DNA of 64,000 nt from assembly GCA_031761405.1 (NCBI GenBank), contig JASEVX010000003.1, forward strand, positions 118,668,727 to 118,732,726, in the 5' to 3' direction. Under the pieces are notes generated by a model. That model saw only the letters and a program-made list of their open reading frames with translations. It had not been told where the DNA came from and did not search any database. Shown here in pieces: positions 1 through 12,365 of the stretch. Position 1 is the stretch's first letter; each line of letters begins with the position of its first letter. Position numbers and translations under genes: made by a program. This DNA is from Serripes groenlandicus. Its lineage: Eukaryota; Mollusca; Bivalvia; Cardiida; Cardiidae.

Positions 1-220
1 GACACACAGAGAAAGACAAAGATACAAAGAGAGTCGAGATAAAATGATAGTGACAAACAAATATATATAGATAGAGAAAGAGAAAGACAGACAGACAGAC
101 ATACAGAGAGCATGAGTGAGATAGATACAGAGAAAGAGAGAGACAGAGAGAGAGAGAGAGAAAAAGAGAGAAAAATGTGTCAAGGAGTTAGGAAGATAGA
201 GAGAGAAAGAGAGGGATATA

Positions 221-254
<34 letters not shown>

Positions 255-555
255 CGAGTAAGAGAGAGAGAGAGGAGAGATAGAGAGAGAGAGAGAGAGA
301 GAGAAGGAGAGAGAGAGAGAGAGAGGAGAGAGAAGAGAGAGAGAGAAAGAGAGAGAGATATAGGGCAAGAAAGAGAGACCACAGAGAAAGACAAAGTACA
401 AAGAGATCGAGAAAAATGGCTAGATACAGAGAAAGAGAGAGATTAGAGAGAGAGAAGAGAAATGTGTCAAGAGAGAGGAGTTAGAGAGAGAAAGATAGAG
501 AGAGAAAGAGAGGATAGATGTAGATAGATTGAGAGAGAGAGAGAGAGAGAAGCGA

Positions 556-607
<52 letters not shown>

Positions 608-661
608 GAGTGGGGGGAGAGAGAGAGAGGAGAGAAAGTAAGAGAGAGGAGAGAGAGAGAG

Positions 662-702
<41 letters not shown>

Positions 703-806
703 AGGAGAGAGAGAGAGGAGATGAGAGAGTATGGAGAGAGAGAGGAGAGAGAGCGAAAGACCAGAGAGAGAAAGACAGACAGTCAACCAGACAGACAGAT
801 AGACTG
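1..806. repeat. GA/CT-rich low-complexity tract
   Basis: Almost pure purine (GAGA-type) simple repeat with short interruptions (GATA, GACA, AT steps). The same 40-60 bp wording occurs near 1-60 and 370-460, so part of it is a local duplication. Open frames across it encode only RE or LS repeats and are composition artefacts. Fades into ordinary sequence near 800. Confidence 0.95.
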
Positions 807-1580
807 AGAGACCAAGAAGACCACCAAATGAAGATTACTATGATATTGGGTTTACTGGTTAAGGGAGGAGATGTTGTTTAAAAGAAAACTGTAGACAATG
901 AACGGACGCCGACTACCTGACGGACGATGGACAAAAAGTGATCTAATTAGACTAAAGAAAATGAAAGCTAGCCACTGCCATTGCGGCCATGTTTTTCATC
1001 TAATCAATTTAAACTTGAAAATAAATTTGGCAGAGGGTTACTTATGGATTTTCTGCCACAGTTATTTTGAAATAAGACAAAACCAGATCCAGAGAGAACA
1101 TTTAATTTGTTGACGTTAATACCAATTTCTACCATTCTATAACCACAGCATCAAAAGATCTACATCGAATCTAAATCTTTGAAAACTGACCAATAGAGGA
1201 CAATTCCTGTAAAGTTTGACTGGAATTTCAGGTTCAGGAGAAAATGTAGATAAATGCAAAATTGGATTAAAAGTCGTCTGCTGCAATTGTGTTGTATTTG
1301 GGAAGCAAATACATGGGGAAAAACCTTGATACTGATCAGGAAATGGATTTTTAATCGTCATATGGAATGAAGTTAGCTCAAGTAGATCCTGGATTCAAAC
1401 TTAAGACCTCTTGATTTGAAGACAAGTACATCCTCGGATCTGGAGCTCGACAGATAACAGTTTTTAAATATTCAACTTAATCCCAACATACATGAAATCT
1501 ACGACAGATGACGTCGCCCATATCTGGCTTACAGTATGGTAAACCTAAGGCAAAGAACGTATACATTGTTGAATAGAGTT

Positions 1581-1668
1581 GAAAACATTGTGACAAACAT
1601 TGCGCAGTTTGAGCTATTTTCTCCATTTGCCACATCACTTTTAAAAGCAATCTGCTGCAGAGGTGCCA
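1581..1668. repeat. copy of palindromic foldback element
   Basis: Reads GAAAACATTGTGACAAACAT, then GAGC, TTTTCTCCATTTGCCACA, TTTTAAAAGC and TCTGCTGCAGA. This matches the two arms of the hairpin consensus deduced from the copies at 3.0, 8.2 and 8.5 kb, with a decayed centre. Confidence 0.5.
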
Positions 1669-3042
1669 AAAAGGGTCTATGTGTGATAAAGGGTAAATTA
1701 AATGCAGAAAGGAGTTTTTTGTTGAGCAGCTTTCACATCATTCGTAAATACATCTTAGGCTAAAACCTGTACTAAGTAGCTGCTAATCGAGAAAAAAAGC
1801 CTTAGGCTATATTTTAGAAATCTGCAGCAGACGACATTTGAAACAGGTTGACACAAGAGCAATATTGAACACAATCATTACCAGGGAAAGGACCTGAGAG
1901 TGATTCATATCGGCGTATCAATTGTCACCACATTTCAGCTCAACTCTGTCAGGACTGAATTTTATAAATAAGACTATTTCATGTTAAATATCGGACGATA
2001 GTATGTTTAATGTATCAACAGTTTAACACCTTTTTCATAACTTTAATCTAAGGAAATGGACTCGTTCTCCATATATTATTTCAACGGCTTTAATTCGGGA
2101 TGAAAAAAAAGGTATTTTAATGTTTGGTAACTCGATAAACACCTTAGTTAAAACTGAATGTTATTATCTGGATGCATTGAAAACGTGTTTCTTTTGTACA
2201 TACGTTAAACCGTCGTTTAATTGGGGTTATATGCCGTTTTCAACATCATTCCAGTTATATCGAGGCGACAGTTCACATATTCCTAATCCCTGATCAGGCA
2301 AAAAAGCATTCGGCTAAGAAATGTGCCTTACCAAAAGCACTCCGACGGTCCCCGACTCTCAACCAGTCGGCAACGGCGGATTACTTATAAACATATAAGG
2401 CAAAACTGAATGTTAGTATCTGGACGCATTGAAGACGTGTTTTTATACAGACGTGAAACCATCATGGATTAAGGAGAACTTTTATTTCTAGAGCACTATC
2501 TCTTGTTTTCCCGTATATAGGTTTTATAATAACGCCTGCTGTAGACACGTCATTTGTCGACTATATCAAGGTAAGGGTAACCCTATCCTACACACAGCCG
2601 CTCTCCGACGCCTCTGCATTAGACGAGTTTTGAAAACAATATATGATCAATATCTCCTTATGTCAGATTGTTTTAAACTCTATTAAACAATTGTACTATT
2701 ATAAAAACAGAGTTTCCATATTTTGCCTAGATGTTTGCATAGTCTTCTGCTGTAAATTCGTTGTGTGTGGGAAAGGGATAAATTAGACCCATCTGTCAAG
2801 GATACATCATGTAACCCAGTCTCTATGTTATTTAGTCTATCTTATATGGATCTGGCTTTCTTAAATGTAGACGTAGTTCAGGCATCTGCCGCAGACGGAC
2901 TTTTGAAACATGTTGGATATTTTTAAATAATCATGACCAGGAAACGGACACGAGAGTGACACATATCAGCCTTCTAAGAAAATGACCATTACTAGAACAT
3001 TATCACGACTTTAACCCTTTTCTACATACAAACACTTTCTGA

Positions 3043-3132
3043 CGCATTTCGGCAGACGACACTTGAAAACAATGTGCCAAAAGATGAAATTGCTCAAAAC
3101 GCGTAAGTTGTCCTTTTCCCACAATATTTCAA
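3043..3132. repeat. copy of palindromic foldback element
   Basis: GGCAGACGACACTTGAAAAC leads into AATGTGCCAAAAGATGAAAT and TGCTC. A degenerate reverse arm follows (GTCCTTTTCCCACAATATTT). Same family as the copies at 1.58, 8.19, 8.51 and 31.2 kb. Confidence 0.55.
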
Positions 3133-3719
3133 CTTGAATAGGTAACAATGTTTCATTTACAGACATTGTTCACACCCGTCTGCTGTAGACACGTCAGTTG
3201 TGGACAGTATAATGGCAAGTGACAAACAGCACCTGCCTGCCAAGGACATAAACACATCCTGTAACCCAATCTCTATGTAATTTCATCTATCTGTTGTTGC
3301 CGAATTTTCACGGGGCTAAACACACGTGCACCGTGCCTAGCAATGTTGGATATTAATGCATATGCACAATCTCATCAGTTAATTCACTTTTGGCCAAGAT
3401 GTGATATAGACATTAAACCTTTTCCACATACAACAAATCTGTAGTGAGCAATTTCTCCTTTTGTAAAAACAACTTTTCAAAGGTCATTTGCTGAAGAGGC
3501 TTCAGATTAATCGGAAGATTGATTTCACGTCGGAGTGTCAATAAGGCCGCAAGTCGCCTGACGCGGTTCATATTAGAGTAGAAATAGACTGCGTGTGCCT
3601 AGGCACGAGAAAATCTGTTATAAATTATTATTATAACTGTGACGTTTGGTAATTAGGATCAACCGTAGAAACATCTCGTAAATACAGCGAAAAGACCGCC
3701 AATTGTCTGTTTTGAATGT

Positions 3720-4147
3720 GAACTGTCTGATCGATAACTGAGCGTCTTCACAAGCAGATCTTAACCTTGGTTGAGGATCGATGTGTATTTGTTAGGATGG
3801 AGTCTTTTGAAGGTGCACATAATTGTGCGTATTAAACCTGTATCATCATTCGTAAAAACTGTACTTGTTTTCGTAGAAGACGCATATTTAAAGTAGGTCC
3901 TTTGAAAAGAAAAATATGCGTTTCAGAAACATGAGAATGCAAATAATGAAATATAAACTGTCTGATCGTAATTGTGCGTCGACACGTATCTAAGCCTTTG
4001 TTAAGCACCGAGATGTTTTCGATGGGTTGGCCTTTGGGGCATATTAAACCTATATCATTATACGTATTAACCTGAGTTCTTTTCGTAGAAAACGCTTATT
4101 TAAGGTAGGTTCATTGAAAAGAAAATAGTCATTTCCGAAACATGAGA
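3720..4147. repeat. two-copy tandem duplication, period about 236 bp
   Basis: AACTGTCTGATCG begins at 3720 and again at 3956. Each copy then runs through a TTAACCTTG/TAAGCC block, CATATTAAACCTATATCAT-like text, TTTTCGTAGAAGACGC, and GAAACATGAG at its end. The copies differ by scattered substitutions and small indels, so this is an old duplication. No coding potential is seen. Confidence 0.75.
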
Positions 4148-4211
4148 TAAAGTCGTTCTTTTTATACGGTATTCATTGGTTTACGTACCTCTCGTCTTAC
4201 TTATCACGTAG

Positions 4212-4505
4212 CTGAGCTCCGGTAGCTCAGTCGGTAGCGACGCGGGTTGTTAATCCAGGGGTTTTGAGTTCGAACCCCAGCTTGGCCAACATTCTTTCCG
4301 ACGTTTGACAAAAGACACTGTGACAAACGTCATTCGTCTTTCACCAATGGGCTAACACTCTATGTGGAAAAGCAGCCAGTTGCTGGGTGACTACGTTGTG
4401 TGGGGTACTGGTGTGAGAAAACTAGGAAACATATGAGTAGGTGAACTGGCCGCCGTGATACAACTGAAACAATGTTAACAGCGTTTAACCCCAATCAATC
4501 AGTAT
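4212..4505 (+). mobile_element. tRNA-derived SINE with target-site duplication
   Basis: The head carries a box A (GTAGCTCAGTCGGTAG) and a box B-like GAGTTCGAACCCC. A conserved body follows (GTGGAAAAGCAGCCAGTTGC, GTACTGGTGTGAGA, GTGAACTGGCCGCCGTGAT), and the 3' end is GTTTAACCCCAATCAATCA. The flanking repeats TTATCACGTAG (4201-4211) and TTATCACATAG (4506-4516) look like an 11-bp target-site duplication with one mismatch. It is clearly the same family as the SINE at 43.84-44.14 kb. The head is part of the SINE, not a working tRNA gene. Confidence 0.9.
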
Positions 4506-4537
4506 TTATCACATAGGACTGATTTATCTTAAACGTT

Positions 4538-4935
4538 TTTGCAGTAGACGACTTTTTAAGTTTGGGAAACAGTTGGAAATCGGGGAGAGAGGAGATATTA
4601 CTTGTATTGAACATTTCCTCCATTTACAAAAGTGTTTTCTCCAAACGTATAAAACGTGTTTCGTTACGACAATATTCTCTATAATGTATCATTAAGAAGT
4701 TTCAGACGTGTCAAACGTTCATCATTCTAAATTTGAACAACTCAGCAATCAAGCACCAGATTCCTAGAAAACCCTACTTGATACAAATATGCTTTGCACG
4801 TTTTGTGCAAATACTTAACAATTGAAAATATTTAAAACAAAACAAAGACAACCCCCTAATTGATTATAATTGAAAAAATAGTGGCAAAAGAAGAAAGTTT
4901 TCATCATGAGCATTCTCCTTTCTGCAGAGGCGTCA
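4538..4935. repeat. diverged palindromic-element pieces
   Basis: TTGCAGTAGACGACTTTTTA near 4540, and GTGGCAAAAGAAGAAAG with ATCATGAGCATTCTCCTTTC and TGCAGAGGCGTC at 4880-4935, match arms and centre of the foldback family. Spacing is disturbed, so these may be two half copies. Confidence 0.35.
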
Positions 4936-5054
4936 AAATACGTCTAAAAGTAAAGATTGTATTGATCAGACACTTTTTTTTACCTGAAACTGTTTACTGC
5001 CAGAGTCATATTTTGTTTAAGGCATCGTGCAGATAGGCTTTTGGTACCATTATG

Positions 5055-5170
5055 TAAGTAGCCGGCGGCTACCAAACTGGCCATACCACTGGGATTCGAA
5101 CCTTCGACCTGCCACTCCCTAATCGAATGTCTTTACCAGTAGGCTATCGAATCGGACGAAGGGAAAAGGT
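5055..5170 (-). repeat. tRNA-like SINE head (minus strand)
   Basis: On the minus strand a box A-like TAGCCTACTGGTAAAG is followed about 35 bases later by box B GGTTCGAATCCCAGTGG. The surrounding sequence does not fold convincingly as a full cloverleaf from what I can see, so a SINE remnant is preferred to a functional tRNA. Confidence 0.5.
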
Positions 5171-6925
5171 TAAGTGAAAAAAGTTTACAACTGGAGGTTA
5201 CATGATAGTGGATATAACTAATCTCTTTTCAGCCCACCGATTTCCGAACGTCCTTGACATTCTACAGTTGGTGTAACCACTATGTTAATATATTTATAAT
5301 TGTACACATAACTGACAATTCGTAAATGATATATTTCAAGAATTGAGTATTTAAATTTGCTTCTCACATTTGAGCCCGTTTGTGCGAAAGGTATACGTTC
5401 GCATTCCTGAACAGTATAGATCCAGATCAAATTGTTTAATCAGCTTGAATTCTTAAAGTTTCAAAAGAGCCTTAAGGGTGTACTGATCTGAGAAGTAGAT
5501 TTTTTTTTTAATTTTTGTTTTGTTTGTAACATTGTTTTTTTAAAGTTAGATGTATGGATAATAAAATAAAAAGCACAAGAAAATTGGTATCTGGCTGTTC
5601 TTAATTTTATGCTAGATTCATTTATGAAAGCCTTATGATATGCTAATTCTTTTGCTATTTCAGCACATTATATGCTAATTTCTTGTCTTTTTGTGGTATA
5701 AATCACATTCTGGAGTTATTTTATCCATATCGTTGGAGGTTCACATGCTATGTTGTAATTAAACCTCACAAATATACGCTATTTTGCCCTGATGAGAACC
5801 AATATCTGTCAGGTGTAAGAGCAGACAGTTTCCAAACTTTGAAATAAGGAAAAAACATATTTATAATATTTAACTTTTTCTAAAACTTCTTCAGATTATT
5901 GAAATATCTATCATTTATCGATATTTGAAAAGAAAAGTATATGTCCCTGAGCAAATCTTTGAGTTTTTCTTGTCTGAATACATGTCTACAATTGATAATA
6001 TATGAACTTATATATATTTATTTTTCAAACATTTCTTCAATTGTAATAAAAGTATTTCAATGTTTTCTTCTTATTTTCAAAAGCATATGATAATTAACGT
6101 TCTAGATTAAAACTTATATACATGGATTTTAATATGTCTTATTTACCCAGCTCATTTATATGATAAAACATGGCGTCTGGACAGCGCTTGGAAGGTTCAC
6201 GAAGGATATTTTGCCCTTTATCGCAAACAAGTTTAATCCACTCTGTTTGAAACTTTGAAGCATTATAAAAAGGCATATTGACTAAAAAAGTTTTAATTTA
6301 CAACTAAATCAGAAGAGTTCATAACAATGTTACAGACAAATAAATATATATAAAAATCCACTTCTCAATTCAGTACATCCCTTAATGTCAGTCTACATAT
6401 TATTTAGTCATATGTGCATAATTTGACAAGTTTTAATTCGCAAATCGGCATCTTGCCTTTGGACCATTTACAAATGGTATAACTGATGATATGACCAAGA
6501 CACACTCGTTTATGCAGCAGACGACGGGGCCACATACAACTAGATAGGGCTAAAGTTCTAGTAGTTCTTACTGCACTGTTCAGTAATATATTTACATATG
6601 AATGTAAACTATTCATTTTGTTAAGTACATTGCAATAATTGTGTAAACATAGCATATGAAAGTGTCTGTATGTATTAAAGTGTTATTTTAAAGGGTAATT
6701 CGAGACGAAGGTATCAATGCAATAGCAACCGATGATAGAAAATAGCGTTGTTCAAATTCTTCTAAAATCATTTCCTCAAACATAATCCAGGATAAATACA
6801 ACATGTACTATGACACCTTATGCAGCAGACGACTGTTAAAAACTTGAGAAATTGTTCTACACAAGTACGATTTCAAAAGGTTAAATATTAAGATTTTATT
6901 TTGGTGTAAAATATTTGTTTAGCCA

Positions 6926-6928
<3 letters not shown>
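5171..6928. other. AT-rich sequence, no gene seen
   Basis: No splice-bounded or domain-bearing frame recognised. Two short blocks of the CAGCAGACGAC motif occur near 6512 and 6820. Confidence 0.5.
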
Positions 6929-7115
<187 letters not shown>

Positions 7116-8193
7116 ATTTAGACCTGCCAGCGTGACCACATATCTTGATTTCTCTTTGTCCTTTCTAAGTACATTAATTTAAGATAATGACTTTTAAAAC
7201 ATCCCTTTTACACTCTATATACATGTGGGAGTTTTACAAATTAAAAACAAAAGACAAAGGCCAGTATATTAATTGAATGTATGTACATTTTTATTTAAGC
7301 GAAATTTATACTGTATCTACTCTAGACAGTAAAATAGAGAACCCTTCTATTGAATTTGTAAATGTAGTCTGGTTCCTTAAAATTACATGCTATGATATAT
7401 TACGCAGTAATTAGACGAAGAAGCCTCGTCCCGTATTCACTAAACTTTTCAATTTAGATATTTGTCTAAATCTAAATCTTAATATTTAGTCCACGTTTTA
7501 GATTTAATCCGTATTAACCAACGCGTTTTAAACCGATCTCAATTTGGTCTAGTGTGTAAATGTCTTAAGCGGCCACGCAGCGACTCTGGTTCCCGAATCA
7601 AGTTAAGAGCAAAAATAAAAGACAGTACCATTCATCTATAGTCTATTTATAGATTTTCATTTTTATCGCAATTTCACATACATTTTTCATTTGCTTTGCT
7701 TTTAATAATCTGACTTTCATGTTCAGTACATACTGGATTCAAAGTTTACTTTGAGTACAATTGTCATCGGAAAATGCAGACATGAAAAAATTTAAACCAC
7801 AGAAATATCTGTTTCAAGATCAATTTCGTTCTTTTTCGCTGTAATTACACGATATCGGTGTATTTTGCCTAGCCAACAACATGTTTTATCACGGATGCGA
7901 TGTGAACATCCAGAATACTTAAATGAAATGAAATCTTCTGGTTCTTACAAACAAATTGTGATCGGCTTAACTGAACTGCATTTAACTTATCACTGTAAAT
8001 GTAGACAGCATTTCAACTCTTATATCAACTGGTATATTTACAGTTTGAGAAATAAATTCAAGTAAATTTTCAAGCACTGGTTTAACGTTTTCAAAAAAAT
8101 TGAAACTAGTTCCTATGTTAAGCCTTTCCCTTATACGTAGCACATTAAATAAGAATTGGAACATCTTGCTAAATAATTTATGGACATAAAGTA

Positions 8194-8271
8194 GAAAACA
8201 TTGTCGCAAAAGGATAAATTCCTCGTGATCAATTTCTCTTTTTGTCACAATGTTTTCAAAAGTCACTGCAG
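8194..8271. repeat. near-complete palindromic foldback element
   Basis: GAAAACATTGTCGCAAAAGG and ATAAATTCCTC precede a GTGATCAATTTCTC centre. The mirrored arm TTTTTGTCACAATGTTTTC with AAAAGTCACTGCAG follows. The two arms are reverse complements apart from a few substitutions. Confidence 0.7.
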
Positions 8272-8344
8272 CTATTGTCAGTCTTTCGGATTACGTGTAC
8301 ATAGAAATAAGTTTACTTGATTTTCTGAATCCTAATTACGACAC

Positions 8345-8650
8345 GAGTTCACATCAGTTTCGTCAACTCGAGATTGTGCGTTTAATTGCTCAATTTGCCA
8401 CAATAATTTCAACTCTTTTCAATTATCTTACTATAATTTATAGAGATTTTCTATGTTTTGTACTTGATGATTTTAAAGTCTGTTAGAGTAAACATCATTG
8501 AAATCATTGTGGCAAAAGGAGAAATTGCTCATAATGAGCAATATCTGCATTTGCCACAATACTTCAACACTTTTCAATTATCATACGATCCGCATTTATA
8601 GAGATTTTTTTTACTTGATAATTTCAAAGTCGTCTACTGCAGATTTGTTT
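8345..8650. repeat. duplicated foldback element with a near-perfect core hairpin
   Basis: The core at 8509-8558 reads GTGGCAAAAGGAGAAATTGC, TCATAATGAGCA, then ATATCTGCATTTGCCAC, a strong hairpin centred on TCATAATGA. The outer end TCGTCTACTGCAGA lies at 8630-8643. The downstream block (TTTGCCACAATA, TTTCAACTCTTTTCAATTAT, TTATAGAGATTTT) occurs twice, near 8393 and 8550, so a segment of about 160 bp is duplicated. Confidence 0.65.
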
Positions 8651-9892
8651 TATGTGGGAAACCCTTATCCATTATCATGACTTACCGATACAAACGAAAA
8701 ACAGATTTTCTGTGTGTCAGCATTATTTGATAAAACATTATCATAACAGGGCGTGTGTTCAATACAATTAGTTGATTGTTTTTGGTACTAATTTAAATAG
8801 TTGATTGTTTTTGGTACAATTTAAATTTATCATAACCTCTTGTCCATTTATCTTTAGTATTATATGTCACTTTTTATGATCAGCTTAACTCTAAATTATC
8901 TCATTCTTCAATAATCGATATCAGCATTACTGACTACAGATTAAATTGTTCTAATGTTTGTGGATTTAAATGATCTGTTTTCTTATTTCTTCATGTGAAA
9001 CGAAATATTGCGGCTTCTCTTTGATGCTTTGCATCAAACATCCGTCTTGTACATTAGTGACATTATGTGTATCAGACCATTTCTTGGCAGAGATAGCTGA
9101 TCATTTTTATTACATTTTGATGGATAGTATTGCGGGCATGGGAGACCTATCAATAATGAAATACTACTATTTGCAACAGTCATGCAGTTCATATTCGATC
9201 AGATAACTTTTAATTCCATGAAAGAAATATACAAAGAGAATTTATGATCTTTAATGTGATTTATATATTTAAACTTAGACGGATTCAAGGTTAGTTTACA
9301 CATTTAAACAATTTCTTCAATATAGGCGTACTTGCTTTTTCCCGTAATCAATGGCATAAATTAAGTTAAAACTAAAATAAGTTCAGAAATACATTTTTCT
9401 AGACAAATAAATGATTTGTACGAATTTATCAAGGACAGATTGTTTGTTTCAAAGGTGGTTACGAAATAACAAACACAAGGTTACAAAATAACTTTCGTAG
9501 GGTTACGAAATGTACCGGTTAGAAACTTCTGTAGGTCAAAGGGAATCAATTCGGTTTGGAGCGCTGGGCAGGCAATTTTGTCTAGGGGATTTCAGATGAA
9601 TTCATCTGACTGAAGTGGTCTTCCATTGGACAATAACGATTTTGTTGAAGTTGAATTTGTTGTTTACATAAAGTTGACTATCCTCTGATTTGTAATAAAA
9701 GAAAAAATGGTAATGACAGTTTCGGAGCATTTTTCAGAACAACATGCATTTTCTGAAATTGAAAGTAATATTCACTGCGGTGACCTTTAATTTGACGTCA
9801 TAGCTAACAATAAGTACGATAATTATTTGAGCTTTGATTTATTTTTCAGTAATTTTGAAAATGACTTTTAATTGAATGTTATTTCCGCTGCC

Positions 9893-11430
9893 ATGCACAG
9901 CCGGAGTTGGTATTTCCCGACATATTCCCGACTTTGCACCCGTCCTGTTCGAATTAGAAAGCTTAACTGGCATCGTGACATGTTTGGCCAAGTCTACAGC
10001 CCAACTCCGGCTGTATATTGCTCAATATTAGAGAGTTTAACTGGCATCCTGGCATATGTCAGGTGAAAGTGACACACTCTGGCCTCCAGACACGCTAGGC
10101 GGATTCCACCCGGATTTATCGCAGCTGGCTGCAAAACCCAGCCGGAGTTGGGCCGACAGAGTGGCTCCCACCCTCGTTTTGGCATGCCTATTGCTCGAGA
10201 TAGATGTATTGGACGGTGGATTGAAGCATGCCAGTTGAAAGCGCCTCAAACTGACTTCCTGTTGCATGACAACCGGTTTCGCCAAGTTCCGTCAGCCGGC
10301 TGCCATACACAGCCGGAGTTTGGATTTCCCGACATATTCCGACTTTGCACCCGTCCTGTTCGAATAAGTGAGCTTAACTGGCATCGTGACATGCGTCACG
10401 TGAAAGTGCCTCACTCTGGCTCCGAGTTGCACTAGCCGGATTCCGCCCGGATTCATCCCAGCCGGCTGCAATGTTCACATGAAGTTGGCGTTTTGGCAGC
10501 CCAACTCCGGCTAACTCCGGCTTGAAATTGCTGGATATTAGAGAGTTTAACTGGCATCCTGACATATATGTCAGGTGAAAGTGACACACTCTGGCTCCCA
10601 GAAACGCAAGCCGGATTCCACCCGGATGTATCGCAGGCGGCTGCAAAACCCAACCGGAGTTGGTATTTCCCGACATATTCCCGACTTTGCACCCGTCCTG
10701 TTCGAATTGGAAAGCTTAACTGGCATCGTGACATGTGTCACGTGAAAGTGCCTCACTCTGGCTCCGAGTTGCACTAGCCGGATTACGCCCGGATTCATCG
10801 CAGCCGGCTGTAATGTTCACATGAAATTGGCGTTTTGGCAGCCCAACTCCGCTAACTCCGGCTAACTCCGGCTTGAAATTAGAGTTTAACTGGCATCCTG
10901 ACATATATGTCAAAAGAAAGTGACACACTCTGGCTCCCAGACACGCTAGCCGGATTGCAACCGGATTTATCGCAGCCGGCTGCAAAACCCAGCCGAAGTT
11001 GGGCCGACAGAGTGGTCTCACCCTCGTTTTGGCGTGCCTATTGTTCGAGATAGATGTATTGGACGGTCGATTGAAGCATGCCAGGTGAAAGCACCTCAGT
11101 CTGGCTCCGAGTCGCACTAGCCGGATTCCACCCGGATTCATCGCAGCTGGCTGCCATGTTCAGATGAAGTTTGGCCAAGTCTACAGCCCAACTCCGGCTG
11201 TATATTGCTCGATATTAGAGAGTTTAACTGGCATCCTGGCATATGTCAGGTGAAAGTAACACACTCTTGCTTCCAGACATGCTAGGCGGATTCCACCCGG
11301 ATTTATCGCAGCTGGCTGCAAAACCCAGCCGGAGTTGGGCCGACAGAGTGGCTCCCACCCTCATTTTGGCTTTCCTATTGCTCGAGATAGATGGATTGGA
11401 TGGTGGATTGAAGCATGCATGGTTAATACA
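9893..11430. repeat. satellite array, monomer about 170 bp, dimer about 340 bp
   Basis: The phrase AACTGGCATC(G/C)TGACAT recurs near 9966, 10038, 10376, 10548, 10718, 10889 and 11225. Most of these intervals are 170-172 bp or close to 336-340 bp. Two monomer types alternate, one with GTGAAAGTGCCTCACTCTGG and one with GTGAAAGTGACACACTCTGG. A segment beginning TTCCCGACATATTCCCGACT occurs at about 9909, 10326 and 10666. CCGG-rich words such as AGCCGGAGT and its complement ACTCCGGCT are frequent. Open frames across the array exist on both strands but follow the repeat, not a protein. Confidence 0.85.
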
Positions 11431-12355
11431 GTCGGAGTTGCCGGAGTTTCGCTTGTTTCGGCTGGTTAATACAGCTTGTGTTACTGGAATTCCCTCTGTT
11501 CCGGCTGGTTAATAAAGCCGACGCAGCTGGAGTTCCGGTTTGTTAATACGGTCGGTGTAAAGGGAGTTCCATCTGTTCCGCCTGTTCCGGCTGGTTTATA
11601 CAGCCGGAGTTCCGCCTGTTCCGGCTGGTTTATACAGCCGTAGTTCCACCTGTTCCGGCTGGTTTATACAACCGTAGTTCCGACTGTTCCGGCTGGTTTA
11701 TACAGCCGGAGTTCCGCCTGTTCCGGCTGGTTTATACAGCCGGACTTCAGCCTGTTCCGGATGGTTTATACAGACGGAGTTCCGCCTAATCCGGCTGGTT
11801 TATACAGCCGGAGTTCCACCTGTTCCGGTTTGTTTATACATCCGGAGTACCGCCTGTTCCGGCTGGTTTATACAGCCGGAGTTACGCCTGTTCCGGCCGG
11901 TTTATACAGCCGGAGTTCAGCCTGTTCCGGCTGGTTTATACAGCCGGAGTTCCGCCTGTTCCGGCTGGTTAATACAGTCGAAGTTCCGCCTGTTACGGCT
12001 GGTTAATACAGTCGAAGTTGTCGGAGTTCCGGCTGTTCCGACTGGTTAATATAGCCGACGTAGCTGGAGTTCCGACTTTACCGGCTGGTAAATACAGTCG
12101 GTGTAGATGGAGTTCCAGCTGTTTTGGCTGGTTTATACAGCCGGAGAAGCCTGAGTTCCGGCTGGTTAATACAGCCGGAGTAGCCGGAATGATGATATTC
12201 GGCTGGTAAGTACAGTCGAAGTAATAGGAAATACAGCTATTCCGGCTGGTTAATGCAGCCAGAGTAGCCGGAACTCCGGCTGTTCCGGCTGGTTGGTACA
12301 GCCGGAGTAGCCGGAGTTCCGGCTATTCCGGCTGTCCCGGCTACTCCGGCTAACT
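11431..12355. repeat. 34-bp minisatellite
   Basis: Tandem repeats of a 34-bp unit, GTTCCGCCTGTTCCGGCTGG followed by TTTATACAGCCGGA. Units are best preserved at about 11580-11985 and more diverged at both edges (TTAATACAGTCGAAG variants). The word AGCCGGAGT is shared with the adjacent satellite, suggesting common origin. Because 34 is not a multiple of 3, an open frame walks through all three phases and makes a 34-residue peptide period. That is a property of the repeat and not evidence of a gene. Confidence 0.93.
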
Positions 12356-12365
12356 TCACGCACAT

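Larger units (their letters stand above)
807..4200. other. non-coding repeat debris, no gene seen
   Basis: No supported exon. The stretch contains many scattered short blocks resembling CTGCAGCAGACGACTTTTG followed by GAAAACA and GAGAAATTGCTC, which are pieces of a palindromic element (listed separately). A duplicated phrase of about 80 bp starts near 2155 and again near 2404. The 71-75 residue open frames here show no recognisable domain or splice context. Confidence 0.6.

Noticed and set aside
180..807. Several overlapping open frames of LS or RE repeats
   Set aside because: They are produced by GA/CT simple sequence in every frame and have no codon or splice evidence.
4214..4290. Functional tRNA gene at the SINE head
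   Set aside because: The A and B boxes are present, but the same head and body recur as a SINE with a target-site duplication and 3' tail. The same applies at 43.85 and 50.84 kb.
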